A stretch of 6,966 bases of DNA, taken from contig DLOQ01000183.1 in the NCBI GenBank assembly GCA_002479655.1, positions 16,723-23,688 of the forward strand, read 5' to 3'. The position numbers and the translations under genes were made by a program. This stretch comes from Lachnospiraceae bacterium UBA7480 (GTDB taxonomy: Bacteria; Bacillota; Clostridia; Lachnospirales; Lachnospiraceae). Numbering within the stretch: the stretch's first letter is position 1; each line of letters begins with the position of its first letter. The notes under the pieces were generated by a model. That model made no database searches and was not told the origin of the DNA. It saw nothing but the letters and a program-made list of their open reading frames with translations. Positions 4,210 through 6,966 of this stretch are shown piece after piece.

Positions 4210-4290
4210 AGTGTATTTTTTGTATGTCCCCTTGCAAGAGTGGGTCATCCTTGGTGTGTATGTGCTGGGAACGCATACACACCTTTTATT
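4210..4290 (+). ncRNA. Candidate antisense small RNA (about 80 nt)
   Basis: The unit is bounded by the promoter at 4175-4203 and a terminator at 4253-4283, a perfect 10-bp stem GGTGTGTATG/CATACACACC followed by TTTTATTTATT. It is antisense to the 3' part of the winged-helix frame. Antisense RNAs overlapping replication genes commonly control copy number in plasmids and integrative elements; that role is inference. No reading frame of use lies within it. Confidence 0.55.
4253..4290 (+). terminator. Terminator of the antisense small RNA
   Basis: Stem 4253-4262 with 4274-4283, 11-nt loop, then TTTTATTTATT on the plus strand only. Confidence 0.7.
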
Positions 4291-4742
4291 TATTCCCTTC
4301 TTTCTTATTTGTCCGGTTATAAATATCATGATCGTGTATTTGTTATCTGTGTAGTCACCGCAATCACATTTAACACGCCGACGCTGCAAGAGCTTGTTAT
4401 CCACAAGCTCTTTTATTGTGCTGATAACGTCAGCCCGGCTCGCTGATATGCCGGACGCCAGAATCATATCAGCGAGATCAGAATAACTATGGAAGAACGT
4501 GCGAGCAAGAGATCTGCAGGCTGTATTTGCGAGCTTGCAGCATACACAGTACAGATAAAAAGCTTTGGATGAGCTGATCTGCATGAGCGCTTTGCGCTGT
4601 ACGCAAAAATACGCGCTTGTAGCCGCCTCTTTGCGTATGTAGTATAAAGTTGTGCCAAGCTCTCCGTTTTCCTTGTGAGTGCGTATCCTGAAGCTGATAA
4701 AGCCCGTCGCAACAAGCTTTGACAGGGTACGCTTAACTGTAG

Positions 4743-5585
4743 CTAAGCTAAGCCCTGACAGACGCGCGAGAGTAGTCTGCTTGACAGTGATGATACGCCA
4801 ATGCCATTATCGGTGATAACGTAATCAAGTCTTGGACTTGATATTCTCCCCACCAGTTCGTCAGCTTGCTTCTTCTGCTCGATAACAGCTTCGACATCTG
4901 CAATGCTTTCGGTGCGAGTAGTAGGATAATAGTCGCCGTTATCGCCGCGCAGATCAACGGTTCGTTCTTCTTCGTCTATACTTGCAACAGTATAGCTCTT
5001 TCCACCTAATGTTACTACATTGTCAAGCTCAAGCGAGGTTTGAAGATTACCGTTACCGAGATATACATAGAGATCAGTATTGAAAAGTCTGTCATAGGAG
5101 ATATTCTCCGTGATCTTAAAAGCGCCACTCTGCCTTGTGATCGTGCAATCGTCCGTATAAAACGGCAAAGCACCTGTCAGCGAAACAACCTCGCAAATAT
5201 CGCCCGTGAGCTTGTTGCGGAATCTATCTCCGATCTCGATTATATCGTGTATTTCAGCAGTCTGCTCCTTAGACTTTTCAGCCTTAGAGAGGATCTCAAA
5301 GCCCTTTTCCTCCATATCCTTCTGCCAGCCGCCATATAAATAACTAAGGTCAGCTATTACAACAGGCTCTGTCTCTGCCGTTGATTCTTCCGAGACGGTC
5401 GTATCAGCTACTGTCGTCTCAGAATCCATAACAGAGCTGTCGGAGTTTGCAGTAGTTGTCGCTGTTATCGTTCCTGTGCTTTCATTACTGTCGCTCTTAT
5501 TGTTTCCGCAGGCAGTAAAGGAAGCGGAGAACACAGCCATCAGCGCACTTATACAAATGATTTTTAAAATGCCTTTTCTATTCAT
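4743..5585 (-). CDS. Lipoprotein with ICE-helicase-like accessory domains; 3' end rearranged
   Basis: The 280-residue protein has a lipoprotein signal: basic MNRKGILK, a hydrophobic core and FTAC with lipidated Cys26. A Ser/Thr/Glu-rich linker (27-76) follows, so it should be anchored on the outer face of the membrane. Residues 117-178 (GDRFRNKLTGDICEVVSLTG followed by PFYTDDCT, ending YVYLGN) and 186-236 (GGKSYTVASI ... VEAVIEQ) resemble, from memory, small accessory domains in very large helicase/methylase proteins of integrative conjugative elements. The start ATG 5585 has AGAGGTAAAG upstream. It lies 34 bp after the other lipoprotein gene, probably in one operon. The last 18-20 residues run, in another frame, through the conserved helix-turn-helix coding sequence of the next gene and so are probably not native. 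Confidence 0.75.
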   Translation of the reverse strand: MNRKGILKIICISALMAVFSASFTACGNNKSDSNESTGTITATTTANSDSSVMDSETTVADTTVSEESTAETEPVVIADLSYLYGGWQKDMEEKGFEILSKAEKSKEQTAEIHDIIEIGDRFRNKLTGDICEVVSLTGALPFYTDDCTITRQSGAFKITENISYDRLFNTDLYVYLGNGNLQTSLELDNVVTLGGKSYTVASIDEEERTVDLRGDNGDYYPTTRTESIADVEAVIEQKKQADELVGRISSPRLDYVITDNGIGVSSLSSRLLSRVCQGLA

Positions 5586-5619
5586 AATGATCTTTACCTC
5601 TTTTCAAGTATACAGCAGC

Positions 5620-6609
5620 TCAGGATATCTCAGTCAGCCATGAAGGTTTGCTTCCGTCACTCGGCACTACTGCGCTGCTTGAAGCATTCACCCATACGGC
5701 AGGTCTTATTCCGTCCTCTCTTGTCTTGCTTTCTTTTATAGTATTATTGGGCTTTATCACACCTATTTCGTCTATACGAAATGCACACGGGTCAAAGCCC
5801 TCATCACTTTCATCACCGTAAGATGTTCTGAGCCAGTATGAAGAATACTCTTTGCCGATAACAGATTTATCATAAGTCACAGAGCATTTCTCGACAAGAA
5901 AATCATAGTCCTCCTGCTCAAATATTTCGGAATCCTTTCTTCTGTTTGCGTATGGTGTAGCCGTACACAATGCATTTTGAGAATAGACTATCCTTTCTGT
6001 ATTCGGCTCATCTTCGTCACCGCCCGGTTTGACCTGCGTACCTTCCTGCATATTAAAGTATTGAACGGCCTGATCGAAAGACAGCAGGAACACCCCCAAC
6101 TCATCAACGCTTATGCTCTGATCCTGCACGATAGCAGCTATCTCTGCTTCAGTAAAAGCACTTCTTGCAAAATCAGAGATCAGCCAGTTATATACATCAC
6201 TCATTTCCCACGGACGTTCTTCCGTTTCTCCGCTGCCCTCGACACCTTCGGGTTCATTGTAAGAAACCTTGTCAATAACATAACGTGAAAGCAGCAGCAT
6301 CTTACCGTCCTGTATGTCCACCACTTCCCATTGTATAGGCTCTGCACCGTTATCCTCGTTGTTATCCTGTTCATAGCTGCCAAAGGTAACAATATCTCCG
6401 GTATTGCAGGACGGATTATCAGTATTGTCAGCTACAGAAGCTTCCGCAAATGAAACGGGAGCCTCACTGTCCTTTGAAATTGTTTCTTTTTTTGATGACG
6501 TAGAACTATCCTCATCTGCGTCATTGTTCCCGCAGCCGACAAAAGATGATGTCAAAGCAGTAATTAAAGCAAAGATACCTATAACTTTCAGCCTGTTTCT
6601 CTTATTCAT
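5620..6609 (-). CDS. DUF6273-like lipoprotein
   Basis: The 329-residue protein has a lipoprotein signal (MNKRNRLK, hydrophobic core, FVGC with Cys26) nearly parallel to that of the downstream lipoprotein. A Ser/Glu/Asp-rich linker (27-69) precedes a DUF6273-type domain. Its hallmarks are GDIVTFGSYEQ (71-81), PIQWEVVDIQDGKMLLLSRY (91-110), VYNWLISDFARSAF (139-152), VFLLSFDQAVQYF (173-185), SSYWLRT (256-262) and GIRPAVWVN (300-308). The domain is common in surface proteins of gut Clostridia and has no established reaction. The ATG 6609 is preceded by AAAGAGGTCG. It is the first gene of a two-gene unit with a clear promoter at 6665-6693. Confidence 0.87.
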   Translation of the reverse strand: MNKRNRLKVIGIFALITALTSSFVGCGNNDADEDSSTSSKKETISKDSEAPVSFAEASVADNTDNPSCNTGDIVTFGSYEQDNNEDNGAEPIQWEVVDIQDGKMLLLSRYVIDKVSYNEPEGVEGSGETEERPWEMSDVYNWLISDFARSAFTEAEIAAIVQDQSISVDELGVFLLSFDQAVQYFNMQEGTQVKPGGDEDEPNTERIVYSQNALCTATPYANRRKDSEIFEQEDYDFLVEKCSVTYDKSVIGKEYSSYWLRTSYGDESDEGFDPCAFRIDEIGVIKPNNTIKESKTREDGIRPAVWVNASSSAVVPSDGSKPSWLTEIS

Positions 6610-6664
6610 TGAATATCGACCTCTTTCTGATTATTTACATAACGTACAAATACGTCTGTTTTAT

Positions 6665-6693
6665 ATTATAACACATTTTGTCGCCGAATGCAA
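6665..6693 (-). promoter_or_regulatory. Promoter of the lipoprotein operon
   Basis: Minus strand: TTGCAT (6688-6693), 17-nt spacer, TATAAT (6665-6670), followed by an untranslated leader of about 50 nt with AAAGAGG before ATG 6609. Confidence 0.8.
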
Positions 6694-6699
6694 TACTTT

Positions 6700-6721
6700 T
6701 TGCAAAGCAATTTGCAATGCA
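6700..6721. repeat. Direct repeats in the divergent promoter region, possible operator
   Basis: TTGCAAAGCA (6700-6709) and TTGCAATGCA (6712-6721) differ at one base and lie 12 nt apart. They sit just upstream of the lipoprotein -35 box and ahead of the -10 box of the divergent gene. Ribbon-helix-helix proteins often bind short tandem repeats in their own promoters, so the neighbouring small protein is a candidate binder. Confidence 0.4.
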
Positions 6722-6742
6722 TATTTTTATGACTATTGGCAT

Positions 6743-6748
6743 TATAAT
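6743..6748 (+). promoter_or_regulatory. -10 box of the small ribbon-helix-helix gene
   Basis: TATAAT 24 nt before the start codon. I see no good -35 box at 16-18 nt, so the promoter may depend on an activator or be weak. Confidence 0.45.
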
Positions 6749-6771
6749 AGGTATTGTAGGAGGTGCTGCTT

Positions 6772-6957
6772 ATGTCTTTTCAGTTAAAACCAAATAAAAA
6801 AGAGACCGAGAACAAAACGATCCGTTTCCCGATCCCCATAATAGAACAAATAGAAAATGCAATAAAAAATACAGATGTTACCTTTTCGAGCTTTGTTATA
6901 CAGGCCTGTGAGTATGCTTTAAATGATATGGAAAACAAGGATTCAGATGAGCAATAA
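6772..6957 (+). CDS. Small ribbon-helix-helix-type protein (YlcI/YnfO-like)
   Basis: The 61-residue protein has the short beta strand and two helices of the Arc/MetJ (ribbon-helix-helix) fold: KTIRFPIPIIEQIENAI (15-31), then VTFSSFVIQACEYAL (36-50). This resembles small DNA-binding proteins of the YlcI/YnfO type found in prophages and mobile elements. The ATG at 6772 follows AGGAGGTG by 6 nt; the upstream in-frame GTG (6763) is inside the ribosome site, so it is not the start. It is transcribed away from the lipoprotein operon and could regulate itself and that operon through the shared region. The next gene lies beyond the window. Confidence 0.75.
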   Translation: MSFQLKPNKKETENKTIRFPIPIIEQIENAIKNTDVTFSSFVIQACEYALNDMENKDSDEQ

Positions 6958-6966
6958 CTGTTATTT

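Larger units (their letters stand above)
4132..4806 (-). pseudogene. 5'-truncated winged-helix protein, replication-initiator type
   Basis: One frame is open from 4806 to the stop at 4132-4134 (224 codons) but has no plausible start near its 5' end. The first ATG (4584) lies well inside conserved sequence. Near the beginning is a clear helix-turn-helix, TLARLSGLSLATVKRTL, followed by SKLVATGFISFRIRTH and a hairpin/wing GELGTTLYYIRK, as in winged-helix domains of plasmid and ICE replication or transfer regulators. A second helical segment (SRADVISTIKELVDNKLLQR) may be another winged helix. The C-terminal third, rich in Cys, Lys and Thr, looks less conserved and is crossed by a convergent small-RNA unit. 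The 5' end overlaps the last codons of the lipoprotein gene in another frame, so the gene was probably cut at a recombination junction. The replication role is inference. Confidence 0.6.

Noticed and set aside
4132..4584. An intact 150-residue gene starting at ATG 4584
   Set aside because: The same frame continues upstream through a clear helix-turn-helix, so this ATG is internal and the gene is truncated elsewhere.
4464..4715. Minus-strand 83-codon frame
   Set aside because: It is a shadow of the winged-helix frame in another phase, with low-complexity Ala/Ser/Arg composition.
6404..6787. Plus-strand 127-codon frame across the divergent promoter region
   Set aside because: It is antisense to the start of the DUF6273-like gene and covers both promoters.

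Overview
The window looks like accessory DNA from a low-to-moderate GC Firmicute, most likely a gut or rumen clostridium of the Ruminococcus type. The grounds are strong GGAGG-type ribosome sites, near-consensus TTGACA/TATAAT promoters, Rho-independent terminators, and lipoproteins of a kind common in Clostridia. The genus is inference. Nearly all protein genes lie on the minus strand.

Left edge (1-860): the 3' end of a tRNA with encoded CCA (probably a methionine tRNA) is followed by six consecutive stem-loops (34-204). Next comes a stretch with no confident gene (205-547). After it lies a structured region read by two face-to-face promoters, each with a terminator downstream: a minus-strand RNA (about 743 to 550) and a plus-strand RNA (about 634 to 852).

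Toxin island (861-3840): four minus-strand units follow one another, and three copies of the palindrome GTGTGTCAT-N-ATGACACAC separate them, with a fourth copy closing the left side. From right to left they are: (i) a class II Fic AMPylase with a complete active-site motif; (ii) a type III toxin-antitoxin locus, in which a consensus promoter drives an RNA with two 37-nt repeats, then an attenuating terminator, then a ToxN/AbiQ-family endoribonuclease; (iii) a second Fic protein that keeps the inhibitory motif but has Gln in place of the catalytic His; (iv) a 32-residue hydrophobic peptide facing a convergent plus-strand RNA, which looks like a type I toxin-antitoxin pair. The two Fic proteins and the ToxN protein, whose folds differ, all end in a similar tail, LDLT followed by 6 to 8 residues containing GR. 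The palindromes, shared 3' ends and shared tails suggest a modular cassette array of toxin genes. This is the most unusual feature of the window.

Middle (3841-4806): a region of inverted repeats, then a 5'-truncated winged-helix gene of the replication-initiator type. A consensus promoter and terminator inside its 3' part define a probable antisense small RNA of about 80 nt. At about 4795-4805 the truncated gene is joined to the 3' end of a lipoprotein gene.

Right edge (4743-6966): a two-gene lipoprotein operon. The downstream lipoprotein carries domains resembling parts of giant ICE-encoded helicase/methylase proteins, and the upstream one carries a DUF6273-like domain. The operon is divergent from a small ribbon-helix-helix-type protein.

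The genes fit a mobile or genomic island inserted at a tRNA, where addiction and defence modules have accumulated next to replication and conjugation remnants. The other end of such an element is not in view.
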